This document shows positions 13,741-21,634 of a DNA stretch of 37,403 bases, piece after piece. The DNA is from an uncultured Prevotellaceae bacterium (GTDB lineage: Bacteria > Bacteroidota > Bacteroidia > Bacteroidales > Bacteroidaceae). The translations under genes were made by a program, and so were the position numbers. Below the pieces are notes generated by a model that did no database searches, was not told the DNA's origin, and worked only from the letters and a program-made list of their open reading frames with translations. Positions within the stretch are counted from its first letter, which is position 1. Each line of letters opens with the position of its first letter. The stretch is from contig ONFE01000033.1 of assembly GCA_900316985.1 (NCBI GenBank), positions 1-37,403 of the forward strand. Direction: 5' to 3'.

Positions 13741-16178
13741 AACAGCGTAATTATTTAATGGAACACAAAGACACAAAGACACAAAGTTTCTTTGCTAAGG
13801 CGCTTCATGCATTGTGTCTATGTGCCTTTGTGTTTCATTTCAGCAGCCTGTCCGCACAGATAGAAAATGCCCGATGGATTGGGGCAATTTCGAAACAGAA
13901 GGCTAAGATTCCCACAGGCCGATGGAGCAATGCTGTGTTCAAAAAAGACTCTTTCATACAGAAATGGCAGGACGTGGATACGCTCTCTGCCCGATCCATC
14001 ATCGTGAAAAAGGATTTCAAGGCCAAAGGGAAGATTGCCAAGGCTGTGGTGGATGTTTGCGGACTGGGCCACTACGAACTGACGATTAACGGACAGAAAG
14101 TTGGTGACAGTGAGTTTGCCCCGCTTTGGAGCGAATACGACAAGACCGTATATTATAATAGGTATGACGTGACGGAATTGCTGCGGAAAGGAAAAAATCG
14201 CTTGGAGACACTGCTGGGCAACGGCATGTTCAACGTACAGCGCGGTTCACGCTACAGCAAACTGCAGCAGAGTTTCGGTCCGCCACAACTGCTGCTGCGA
14301 CTGGTCATTACCTACCAGAACGGTAAGCAGCAGGTTATCGAAAGCGATGGTTCTTGGCAATGGCGCCTGTCACCTGTTACATTCAACAGTATTTATGGAG
14401 GGGAGAGCTATGAAGCCCCCCTCGAATCCCCCCTTGGGGGGAAGGTCTGGCAGCCCGTGGTTTTTACCGAAGGACCGAAAGGAACATTACGATTGCAGAC
14501 GGCTCCGCCCGTAAAAATCATGGAACGCTACGATGTGAAGTCATGGAATTACATTTTTCCCGATTCCATCGAGGCTGCATCGAAGGCTACAAAACGTGCC
14601 ATCCAACGGGGAGCTTTCGTCTGTGACATGGGCCAAAACCTGGCAGGATTCCCCGAAATCACCGTCAGCGGCAAACCGGGGCAGAAGATTACACTCTTAG
14701 TTTCGGAGAAACTCACTCCACAAGGAGCTTGTGATCAGCGCCAAACAGGCCGTCAACACTATTACGAATACACGATAGGTAACCACCATCACCCAACACC
14801 CATCACCTATCACCCAAGATTTTCCTATTACGGTTTCCGCTACATCCAGGTGGAAGGGGCTGTCTTTGAAGGTGAGCCAAACCCTTATGGACTACCTGTG
14901 CTCCACAAACTTCAGAGTTGTTTCGTATACAACTCGGCTCCGGAAGTCTCGACTTTTGAATGCAGTAATGAACTTTTCACCCAAACCCACCGTCTCATCG
15001 AGCGCGCAGAGCGCTCGAACATGCAGGCCGTATTCACCGATTGCCCCCATCGTGAGAAACTGGGCTGGCTGGAACAAGACCACCTGAACGGTCCTTCCCT
15101 ATTATATAACTACGACCTGCGCACCTTTGTTCCGAAGATTATCCAGGACATCGTAGACACCCAGAAGCCTGACGGGATGGTGCCTACCACCGCACCGCAG
15201 TATGTCTCCTTCGGCAATCTTTTCGATGATTCCCCCGAATGGGGAAGCACACTCATCATCCTGCCGTTTATGTATTACGACCAATACGGTGACAGTACGC
15301 TGATTGTGAACAACTATGACCCCATGCGACGCTATGCAGACTATTTGACTACACGTGCCGAAGATGGAATCGTGAGTCACGGTCTTGGCGACTGGTACGA
15401 CCAGCGTGGTTCGGAACCTGGCGGTTTTTCCAAGAACACCCCCATCCCATTGGTGGCTACTGCCCATTATCTGATGGATTTGCGCTATGTGGCCCAGGCC
15501 GCGCGCATGAAAGGTCTTCAAAAAGATGCTGAAAAATACGATGAAATGGCCGCTTTTGTGACCCGAAGGTTCAATGAAGTGTTCTATCATGCTGACTCTT
15601 GCTATTACGGCACAGGCAGTCAGTGTAGCGATGCCTTGCCTCTGTTTCTCGGTATCTGCCCTGACAAAGATGCTGTTTTGCGCCATCTCATCGAGGATAT
15701 CAAGAACCACGGCACCCGCCTGACCACTGGCGACGTGGGCAACCGCTATCTTTTCCAGGTATTGGCGGAGAACGGGCAGAACGAACTGCTTTTCCAAATG
15801 CTCAACCACGATGAAGCCCCAGGCTACGGTTATCAACTGAAGGCTGGCGCAACGACACTCACCGAACAGTGGATGCCCGAGAACGGTTCTTCACAAAACC
15901 ATTTTATGATGGGGCAAGCCGATGAATGGCTGTTCAAGACCATCGCCGGTATCCGTCAACAGAAAGGCACCCACGGTATGCGCCATCTGTTGATTGCCCC
16001 CCAATTAGTGGGCGATATCCAATGGGTGAAAGCCTCCACAATGGCTGCTGGCGGCATTGTCAAGGTGGATGCCACCCGCGAACGCATCACCGTTGATGTT
16101 CCTGAGGGTTGTGATGCCGAGCTCGTGAAAATGAACGGAGAGAGAAAAACCGTTGGGAGCGGCAAACATACTTTTTAG
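13737..16178 (+). CDS. GH78 alpha-L-rhamnosidase, secreted
   Basis: 813 residues. N-terminal rhamnosidase beta domains (IENARWIG, then VDVCGLGHYELTINGQKVGD) precede the (alpha/alpha)6 catalytic barrel. The GH78 acid motif TDCPHREKLGWLEQD covers D435, E440 and D448. The second catalytic glutamate is E710 in LTEQWMPENGSSQNH. It should cleave terminal alpha-L-rhamnosides, complementing GH106. The start overlaps the preceding stop (ATGA); an ATG at 13758 (residue 8) is also possible. The signal peptide is built from a dispersed ACACAAAG inverted repeat. Two further repeats lie in frame: the palindromic type at residues 226-237 and a CACCCA-type run at 349-360. It ends the operon. Confidence 0.9.
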   Translation: MKQRNYLMEHKDTKTQSFFAKALHALCLCAFVFHFSSLSAQIENARWIGAISKQKAKIPTGRWSNAVFKKDSFIQKWQDVDTLSARSIIVKKDFKAKGKIAKAVVDVCGLGHYELTINGQKVGDSEFAPLWSEYDKTVYYNRYDVTELLRKGKNRLETLLGNGMFNVQRGSRYSKLQQSFGPPQLLLRLVITYQNGKQQVIESDGSWQWRLSPVTFNSIYGGESYEAPLESPLGGKVWQPVVFTEGPKGTLRLQTAPPVKIMERYDVKSWNYIFPDSIEAASKATKRAIQRGAFVCDMGQNLAGFPEITVSGKPGQKITLLVSEKLTPQGACDQRQTGRQHYYEYTIGNHHHPTPITYHPRFSYYGFRYIQVEGAVFEGEPNPYGLPVLHKLQSCFVYNSAPEVSTFECSNELFTQTHRLIERAERSNMQAVFTDCPHREKLGWLEQDHLNGPSLLYNYDLRTFVPKIIQDIVDTQKPDGMVPTTAPQYVSFGNLFDDSPEWGSTLIILPFMYYDQYGDSTLIVNNYDPMRRYADYLTTRAEDGIVSHGLGDWYDQRGSEPGGFSKNTPIPLVATAHYLMDLRYVAQAARMKGLQKDAEKYDEMAAFVTRRFNEVFYHADSCYYGTGSQCSDALPLFLGICPDKDAVLRHLIEDIKNHGTRLTTGDVGNRYLFQVLAENGQNELLFQMLNHDEAPGYGYQLKAGATTLTEQWMPENGSSQNHFMMGQADEWLFKTIAGIRQQKGTHGMRHLLIAPQLVGDIQWVKASTMAAGGIVKVDATRERITVDVPEGCDAELVKMNGERKTVGSGKHTF
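13761..13836. repeat. ACACAAAG inverted repeat encoding the GH78 signal peptide
   Basis: GAACACAAAGACACAAAG (with a third ACACAAAG unit) at 13761-13786 is repeated in inverse at 13811-13836 (TTGTGTCTATGTGCCTTTGT). Between and across the arms the frame reads EHKDTKTQSFF..ALHALCLCAFVF, a charged n-region and hydrophobic core. I recognise the HKDTKTQ/LCVFVF translation as frequent at Bacteroidetes ORF starts. Confidence 0.8.
14415..14444 (+). repeat. In-frame palindromic element, copy D (GH78)
   Basis: The core CCCCCC-TT-GGGGGG at 14428-14441 is preceded by GCCCCCCTCGAAT. It translates as APLESPLGGK, aligned in register with the copy in GH106 (APQNPPQGGK). Confidence 0.75.
14782..14816. repeat. 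CACCCA-type simple repeat inside GH78
   Basis: ACCACCATCACCCAACACCC continues as ATCACCTATCACCCA, translated NHHHPTPITYHP (residues 349-360). Matching runs occur between genes at 33651-33675 and, reversed, at the 3' end of the tRNA-dihydrouridine synthase gene (35886-35921). Confidence 0.75.
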
Positions 16179-16228
16179 CTTAATAATTGATAACATATTG
16201 CTTTTCAGCATAAAAAAGAGCTCTTCTT

Positions 16229-16260
16229 TTTGTTCTGTTCTCAAATTTTTCGTATTTTTG
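16229..16260 (+). promoter_or_regulatory. Promoter: TTTG-N20-TATTTTTG
   Basis: TTTG at 16229-16232 and TATTTTTG at 16253-16260 match the Bacteroidetes housekeeping promoter with ideal spacing, 22 bp before the SpoIIE start. It makes the signalling module a separate transcription unit from the glycosidase operon. Confidence 0.8.
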
Positions 16261-16282
16261 CACAGAATCCTTAGGCTAACTT

Positions 16283-18328
16283 ATGAATAACGAAATGGAT
16301 AAAGAACCGTTGAACCATGCCATTTCTCCTTGGCATTCCATTGGCGTCAGGCTAAGTCTGTCGGTTTTAGGCGTGGCCATCGGTGTGTTAGTCGTAGGTT
16401 TACTGGTGTATATCTATTTTCAGGAAGATCAGGTGAAGGAGAAAACGATGATGCTTGCCGAAATGCAACTTACTGAACAAATCTGCGAAGCCGAAAAACT
16501 GATGGTCGGAGATACAACGCTGACAGATAAGGAAAAGGAAGATTCCGTGATGCGCATCATCCAGAGCATCAAGCCCTATAAGCACTCTTACTGTATCCTG
16601 CTAGACTCCGCCGGTCACTATTTGCTGCATCCAGACCCTCAACTGGCACTCTATGGCAAAGACTCGACCACATTAGACCAAAAACAGACGATCTTTCAAA
16701 GAGCTGTGACCACCAGGGATCCAGATCTTGACTCCTTAGGACGGAAAATGTTGAACGGGGGGAAAGGCATGATGGAAATCCTAAAAGATAAAGACTATTC
16801 GATGGCTATCTACCGTCCGTTGCAGTCAAAAAACTGGTATGTGGCCCTAGTCTGTTCGCGCCTTGACGTCTTCGCCTCGCTCATGCCTATAATATGGCTG
16901 GATGGAATAACCTTCCTGATAGGAATTCTGTTGATATTCTTTCTGTGCGTCATCGCTATCCGGCATATCACCCGGCCGCTGGAAAAACTGACAGAATCGA
17001 CCAGCGAAATCGCAAGGGGCAATCTTCACGTGGAAGTTCCTGAACTGAAAGTGGAAGATGAAATGTGGCAACTGCGCCAGTCGTTTGTTCACATGCAGCA
17101 GTCGCTCCGCGAGCACATTGCCGAACTCACCATAACAACAGCCAACAACGAACGCATCAAGAACGAACTGAGCATTGCCAACAGTATCCAACACAGCATG
17201 ATGCCAAAGACACATCAGCCTTTGCCCGACCGCTCCGACATCGACATTCACGCCTCTCTGCTGCCAGCCAAGGAGGTGGGCGGTGACCTTTATGACTATT
17301 ACCTCTATCACGATAAACTCTGTTTCATCGTAGGCGACGTATCCGGCAAAGGTATACCTGCTGCACTCTACATGGCCATGGCAATGAGAGTCTTCCGCAT
17401 TGCCTGCCGACATCACATCAATTCTGCCCATGAAATAGCAGAGGCCATGGGACGTACGATGGCTGAAAACAACGAATCTAACATGTTTATCACGGCTTTC
17501 ATCGGTGTGCTCGACCTAAAGACCAACAAACTGGGATACTGCAATGCTGGACATAACCAGCCTCTGTTGGTTCTCCCCGACGGACATTGCAGTTTACTAC
17601 AGTCTGAAAGCAACATCCCCTTGGGTATCCTGGAACGTTTTGACTACGAAGGCGACAGTATGGACTTTCCTGTCGGAACCAAGCTATTGGTCTACACCGA
17701 CGGCCTCACCGAAGCCGAGGACCAACAGAAGAATCAGTTTGGCGAGGATCATCTCATCAGCATCATGCAGGAGTTAAGCAGCCTTTCTTCCCGCGAAATC
17801 GTGAATACGCTTAACGAAAAGGTGAAGGATTTTGCCAACGGTGCACAGCAAAGTGATGACCTGACCATCCTCTGCATCAGTAAGCAGGCCCCTAAACGCA
17901 CCATTCTCCTCACCAATACCATGAGCGAAGTTACCAAACTGAGGTCATTCATGGAAGGTGCCGCCAAGGAGTTTGACATTCCCGAAGACATTCAACTGAG
18001 CCTGAACCTCGCTGTTGAGGAGGCTGTGGTGAACGTCATCAACTACGCCTATCCCGAAGGGACCCAGGGTAACATTGAACTGAGTGTTACCTACGATCCA
18101 AATCCCGAATCACCAGACGCCTCAAAGGATATTAACTTTACCTTGACAGACCAAGGCATACCTTTCGACCCCACGTCTCAGGCTGAAGCTGACACTACTT
18201 CCGATTTGGAAAACAGGCAAATCGGCGGTCTGGGTATTCATCTCACCCAGAGCCTCATGGACCGTACGGAATATCGGCGTGACGGGAACAACAACATATT
18301 GATTATGACAAAAACAATAAACTTATAG
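16283..18328 (+). CDS. SpoIIE/RsbU-type PP2C phosphatase fused to an RsbW-like kinase domain
   Basis: 681 residues. TM1 (about 20-45), an extracytoplasmic Cache-like sensor of about 165 residues, and TM2 (about 210-232) lead into a HAMP domain (RHITRPLEKL), a short coiled coil and the PP2C/SpoIIE domain. The metal-binding motifs are present: GGDLYDYY, VGDVSGKGIPAALYMA, YTDGLTEA and QQSDDLTIL. The C-terminal 140 residues are an HATPase of anti-sigma kinase type (LAVEEAVVNVINYAY, DQGIPFDP, GGLGIHL). So the protein carries a sensor plus both opposing enzymes of a partner switch: phosphatase and kinase for a STAS antagonist. The STAS protein is encoded two genes downstream. No sigma factor or other output is encoded nearby. 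Confidence 0.9.
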   Translation: MNNEMDKEPLNHAISPWHSIGVRLSLSVLGVAIGVLVVGLLVYIYFQEDQVKEKTMMLAEMQLTEQICEAEKLMVGDTTLTDKEKEDSVMRIIQSIKPYKHSYCILLDSAGHYLLHPDPQLALYGKDSTTLDQKQTIFQRAVTTRDPDLDSLGRKMLNGGKGMMEILKDKDYSMAIYRPLQSKNWYVALVCSRLDVFASLMPIIWLDGITFLIGILLIFFLCVIAIRHITRPLEKLTESTSEIARGNLHVEVPELKVEDEMWQLRQSFVHMQQSLREHIAELTITTANNERIKNELSIANSIQHSMMPKTHQPLPDRSDIDIHASLLPAKEVGGDLYDYYLYHDKLCFIVGDVSGKGIPAALYMAMAMRVFRIACRHHINSAHEIAEAMGRTMAENNESNMFITAFIGVLDLKTNKLGYCNAGHNQPLLVLPDGHCSLLQSESNIPLGILERFDYEGDSMDFPVGTKLLVYTDGLTEAEDQQKNQFGEDHLISIMQELSSLSSREIVNTLNEKVKDFANGAQQSDDLTILCISKQAPKRTILLTNTMSEVTKLRSFMEGAAKEFDIPEDIQLSLNLAVEEAVVNVINYAYPEGTQGNIELSVTYDPNPESPDASKDINFTLTDQGIPFDPTSQAEADTTSDLENRQIGGLGIHLTQSLMDRTEYRRDGNNNILIMTKTINL

Positions 18329-18331
18329 CTT

Positions 18332-20131
18332 ATGGAAGGAATTCTTTTTTTAGGGCTCAGTCTCTACGCATGGATTACGATAGTGACCGTATTGGGGATG
18401 TTTGCCGTACTTATCTTCACAAAGATACCGGCAGAATCGGCTTTTCTCGGAGCCATTGCCATCCTGTTGGTAACAGGCGTGCTCGACACAAAAGAGGCGC
18501 TTTCAGGCTTCAGCAGCACTTCGGTAGTGGTCATCGGTGCTTTATTTATCGTGATTGCCGGACTTGTTCATACGGGTGTACTGCAATGGATTACCAAACA
18601 TCTGCTGGGCACACCAGGCTCCTATCCAAAGGCCATTGTCCGCCTGATGGTTCCTGTTGCCGTGCTTTCCTCATTTCTGAACAACACCACCGTGGTGGCG
18701 CTTTTCGTCAATGTGGTGAAGATGTGGGGAAAGAAACTCAACATCACACCGTCAAAACTACTCATCCCATTAAGTTACGCCTCGGGCATGGGCGGTATCT
18801 GCACCTTGATTGGAACCCCGCCGAACATGATTATCTCGGGAATGTATGCCGAACAGACCGGAAAAGCCATGAACGTGCTCACACCGCTGGTACCCGGACT
18901 CTTCTGCATGTGTGTGGGCATTCTTGCGATGATTGCCATGCGGCGTTGGCTGCCAGACCGGAAATCACCGGAAGAAGGATTCGAATCCACCGGCGACTAC
19001 ACCGTAGAACTGCTTGTACCCACAGATTGTCAGCATGTCGGTGAAACCATCGAAGAAGCCGGACTCAATGAAGTCAAGGGCGGTCAGCTCATTGAAATCG
19101 TCCGTTTCGATAAGGAGGTCATTTCTCCCGTTCCTGCCGATGAGTTCATCCTCGGTGGTGACCGCCTCATCTATTCCGGACAAATCAACGACATCATTGA
19201 ATTGAGAAAGAGCCATGGCCTGGTCAACGCCGACCACCACGTGTTCAATATCGATGAAATGGACAAAAATCGAACCTTGAAGACTGCTTCAATAGGATTT
19301 GGGAGCAAAGCCATCGGCAAACTCTGGAGCGAAACTGGATACGAGATGAGCGACAAACTTACACTCGTTGCCGTCAGCCGTCGCGGTGAACGTATCGAGC
19401 AGAGCCCTCGCGAAATCAGATTGCAGGCTGGTGATACCGTCTTGGTGGAATGTCCGCCTCAGATGAACAACCTGAGCAGTGACGTCAAGAAACAACTGCA
19501 GTTCTTTGAGTCTACCGACCTGCCCAACATCGGAAAGAAGACACTCGTATCGTCATTCATCATGATTGCCATGATAGCCCTGTCTTCATTAGGCGTGATG
19601 ACATTGTTGCAAGCAGCCTTCCTCGCAGCCCTCGTCATGGTGCTCTGCCAGTGCTGCTCGGTTGACCAGGCCATGAAATCCATCAACTGGAACATCCTGA
19701 TGGTGTTTGCCGGTTCAGTGGTCTTGGGAGCAGCCATCGAGAAAACGGGACTGGCACAAATGATGGCCAACGGCATCCTGAATGTCTGTGGCAACAATCC
19801 CATTGTCATCATGGCAGCTATCTGTCTGGTGGGTACGTTTATCACCGAATTCATCTCAAATACCGCCACTGGAGCTATGTTCTATCCCATAGTCTACAAT
19901 GCGGCCATCAGTATGGGTTACGATCCATTCCCCTTCTGCGTGGCACTGATGATTTCTGTCAGTTCCAGTTTTGCCACACCTATCGGCTCACCTACCCACA
20001 TGCTCGTTTACGGTCCTGGCGGCTATCGTTTCACCGACTTTGCCAAGATAGGTATCCCGATGAATCTCTTCATCTGGATTGCCAACCTAATGGCAGTAAA
20101 CCTCATTTGGCCACTCACCCCACTGAATTAA
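18332..20131 (+). CDS. SLC13/DASS-family permease with two RCK_C domains
   Basis: 599 residues. Two membrane halves carry the paired family motifs: FLNNTTVVALF with IGTPPNMIISG in the first, and FISNTATGAMF with ATPIGSPTHML in the second. Between them (about 215-390) are two TrkA-C/RCK_C regulatory domains (DYTVELLVPTD.., then ASIGFGSKAIGKLW..). Such proteins are Na+-coupled carboxylate or sulfate transporters; the substrate cannot be read here. The ATG lies three bases after the SpoIIE stop, so the two are translationally linked, and the STAS gene follows 28 bp later. The transporter therefore sits inside a partner-switch operon. Confidence 0.88.
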   Translation: MEGILFLGLSLYAWITIVTVLGMFAVLIFTKIPAESAFLGAIAILLVTGVLDTKEALSGFSSTSVVVIGALFIVIAGLVHTGVLQWITKHLLGTPGSYPKAIVRLMVPVAVLSSFLNNTTVVALFVNVVKMWGKKLNITPSKLLIPLSYASGMGGICTLIGTPPNMIISGMYAEQTGKAMNVLTPLVPGLFCMCVGILAMIAMRRWLPDRKSPEEGFESTGDYTVELLVPTDCQHVGETIEEAGLNEVKGGQLIEIVRFDKEVISPVPADEFILGGDRLIYSGQINDIIELRKSHGLVNADHHVFNIDEMDKNRTLKTASIGFGSKAIGKLWSETGYEMSDKLTLVAVSRRGERIEQSPREIRLQAGDTVLVECPPQMNNLSSDVKKQLQFFESTDLPNIGKKTLVSSFIMIAMIALSSLGVMTLLQAAFLAALVMVLCQCCSVDQAMKSINWNILMVFAGSVVLGAAIEKTGLAQMMANGILNVCGNNPIVIMAAICLVGTFITEFISNTATGAMFYPIVYNAAISMGYDPFPFCVALMISVSSSFATPIGSPTHMLVYGPGGYRFTDFAKIGIPMNLFIWIANLMAVNLIWPLTPLN

Positions 20132-20159
20132 TGAAGTATAAATCCAAATTACAAAAGAT

Positions 20160-20462
20160 ATGAACTTAGAAATCCAAGAAAAAGACGGTATCCTGACCGG
20201 TATTCTCTCAGGCTATATCGACACCGCTACCGCAGCACAGGTTGGCGAGGAAATGAAGCCTTTATTGGAACAAACCAACCGTGACATCGAAATTGACTGT
20301 TCTCAGTTGGAATACATCAGTAGTTCCGGATTGCGTTTGTTGCTCACACTGCGCAAACAGGTGGCAGCCGATGGCGGATCATTGATCATCAGAAACATCA
20401 ATGACGAAATTCGGAAGGTCTTTACGTTGACCGGATTCTTTAAGCTGTTCGATATCCGCTAA
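20160..20462 (+). CDS. STAS-domain anti-sigma-factor antagonist
   Basis: 100 residues, a single STAS domain. The phosphorylation loop reads LEYISSSGLRLLL; S55 (S54 and S56 flank it) is the counterpart of the SpoIIAA/RsbV phosphoserine, with the usual preceding Asp replaced by Ser. It is the expected substrate of the phosphatase and kinase domains of the SpoIIE-type protein upstream. Its stop codon overlaps the stop of the convergent wbqC gene (20459-20462). Confidence 0.9.
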   Translation: MNLEIQEKDGILTGILSGYIDTATAAQVGEEMKPLLEQTNRDIEIDCSQLEYISSSGLRLLLTLRKQVAADGGSLIIRNINDEIRKVFTLTGFFKLFDIR

Positions 20463-21100
20463 AGATAGAACACGGCTTCGTTACCCATATTGAAAAGAAG
20501 GTCAAGAATGGAAAGGTTTGGCAGAAAGCCGAACCTTTCTTTATATACCTGGTAGTAGGGTTTAGGACTGAAGTCACTGTCCTCCTGAGGATGCTTGGGG
20601 TGGATGACGGTGCGGAAATCAAGAGCCCCTCCCCTGCCCTCCCCAAAGGGGAGGGAGTTCTGATAGGATGACGTCAATTCAATATGAGGATGGATGTCGA
20701 GTAGTTCGCACATCTTCTCAGTAATGGCCATATTGAAATCAAGGAGAAACTCCCAACGGTCTTCAAAAAACGGACGGATATCGTCTTCGTAAAATTCGAA
20801 GAAAGGACTCTCACCATAGGCACTCTGCAACGCGTTCCAATGCTCCGTGCGCCATTTGCCGTGGTTGCTGATGCGGACATCCTTGATGGGTGTCTTGCTC
20901 AGGGCGAGCCCCTCCCCTACAGGGGCCTCCACAGGTACCGTCAGCGCCTGCACCCCTTGAGTGGTAGCAATGACGCAACGATTTCGGTAAGTCTGTTTCA
21001 GGAAATGTTCATGCTGTTCCATCAGCACACCGTCAAAGCGATTCAGCTTCTGATACCATTGCACGGGTCCGAAATATGTCGTAGCAAGAATAGCCTTCAT
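20459..21100 (-). CDS. wbqC: WbqC family protein
   Basis: 213 residues. The family start (ILATTYFGPVQWYQKL) and core (DVRISNHGKWRTEHWNAL, SPFFEFYEDDIRPFF) are intact, as is the C-terminal LFNMGNEA. WbqC proteins are found with polysaccharide and glycan-modification genes; their reaction is not established. The protein carries two in-frame palindromic repeats: residues 58-67 (EAPVGEGLAL) and 148-159 (NSLPFGEGRGGA), both in otherwise variable stretches. It is the last gene of the minus-strand dapB-lepB-lepB-like-wbqC run and shares four bases with the convergent STAS gene at their stop codons. Confidence 0.88.
   Translation of the reverse strand: MKAILATTYFGPVQWYQKLNRFDGVLMEQHEHFLKQTYRNRCVIATTQGVQALTVPVEAPVGEGLALSKTPIKDVRISNHGKWRTEHWNALQSAYGESPFFEFYEDDIRPFFEDRWEFLLDFNMAITEKMCELLDIHPHIELTSSYQNSLPFGEGRGGALDFRTVIHPKHPQEDSDFSPKPYYQVYKERFGFLPNLSILDLLFNMGNEAVFYL
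20624..20661 (-). repeat. In-frame palindromic element, copy F (wbqC)
   Basis: CCCCTCCCCTGCCCTCCCC-AAA-GGGGAGGGAGTT on the plus strand. Read on the wbqC strand it gives NSLPFGEGRGGA, the opposite orientation to the copies in DUF5703 and the tRNA-dihydrouridine synthase. Confidence 0.85.
20904..20929 (-). repeat. In-frame palindromic element, copy G (wbqC)
   Basis: Plus strand GCGAGCCCCTCCCC-TACA-GGGGCCTC; on the gene strand it reads EAPVGEGLAL. It is a shorter variant with a CCCCT-gta-AGGGG stem. Confidence 0.75.
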
Positions 21101-21103
21101 ATT

Positions 21104-21140
21104 TTAACGATAACGTTAACGATAACCTTAACCTTTAACC
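21104..21140. repeat. Telomere-like hexamer run (TTAACG/ATAACG)
   Basis: TTAACG-ATAACG-TTAACG-ATAACC-TTAACC-TTTAACC in the leader of wbqC. The same degenerate hexamer (CGnTAA / TTAnCG) occurs at 24013-24027, 27245-27273 and 27529-27556, where it joins the larger repeat elements. Confidence 0.8.
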
Positions 21141-21156
21141 TATCAACTCTTAACTC

Positions 21157-21555
21157 TCAATGAACCGGCCACAGCCGATAGGCAGTTCCGATGATATCGC
21201 CCTGATGAATCAGTGTCTCCTGTTTTCCGACAGAAATCATATAGTAACGGTGGTGATTACTGCCGCAAAGCGGACAACGGGTAGGCAAGAGATATTCCTT
21301 TCCTTTGATGTTAACCGTATCGCCGGGTACGGCCAATACTTTTCCGATGAAAGCGTCTTGAGCGCCAAACACGACGTATTCCCCTTTGTCATAGGTACAC
21401 CCCAAACGGTTCACTATCATACGGTCACCTTTCCGCACTTCGGGGTGAAGGTCGGAGGTAGTAACTTGATAGATAGTGAATGCCCAGGCACGTACAGCCA
21501 GCATCACGAGTAACATAACTGTCAGCGCCAAGATAAACTTCAGCGCATTCTTCAT
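21157..21555 (-). CDS. Signal peptidase I-like protein, probably catalytically inactive
   Basis: 132 residues: one membrane anchor (about 5-26) and a minimal S26 peptidase fold (KGDRMIVNRLG, then VLAVPGDTVNIKGKEYL). Aligned to the adjacent full-length LepB, the catalytic Ser position (S-L-E-K) falls on D35 in TSDLHPEV, and the catalytic Lys of YVKRCVGLPG falls on G71 in FIGKVLAVPG. A one-residue shift would bring in S34 and K72, so partial activity cannot be excluded. The usual C-terminal GDNR..SRYWG block is replaced by RCPLCGSNHH with a CxxC pair and a short tail. It follows lepB across a repeat-filled 79-bp gap and probably forms part of the same transcript. Confidence 0.8.
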   Translation of the reverse strand: MKNALKFILALTVMLLVMLAVRAWAFTIYQVTTSDLHPEVRKGDRMIVNRLGCTYDKGEYVVFGAQDAFIGKVLAVPGDTVNIKGKEYLLPTRCPLCGSNHHRYYMISVGKQETLIHQGDIIGTAYRLWPVH

Positions 21556-21564
21556 ATTAAATAA

Positions 21565-21632
21565 CCCCCACCAAACCTCCCCTAGGGGAGGCTATCTGTT
21601 TCCCCCTCCCTTCGGGAGGGCAGGGGTGGGCC
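21565..21632. repeat. Two palindromic elements between the lepB genes (copies H1, H2)
   Basis: H1 is CCCCACCAAACCTCCCC-TA-GGGGAGG; H2 is CCCCCTCCC-TTC-GGGAGGGCAGGGGTGGG. They fill nearly the whole gap and stop three bases before the lepB stop codon. Their tails (GGGGTGGG and CCCCACC) face outward. Confidence 0.9.
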
Positions 21633-21634
21633 TT

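Noticed and set aside
16205-16235. Terminator after GH78 (AAAAAGAGCTCTTCTTTTT)
   Set aside because: The palindrome leaves no loop and the T-run overlaps the -33 element of the next promoter; no convincing terminator was found for the operon.
21104-21140. Possible CRISPR or telomere array
   Set aside because: Units are 6-7 bp with no spacers, and the run is far too short. It is a simple degenerate hexamer repeat.
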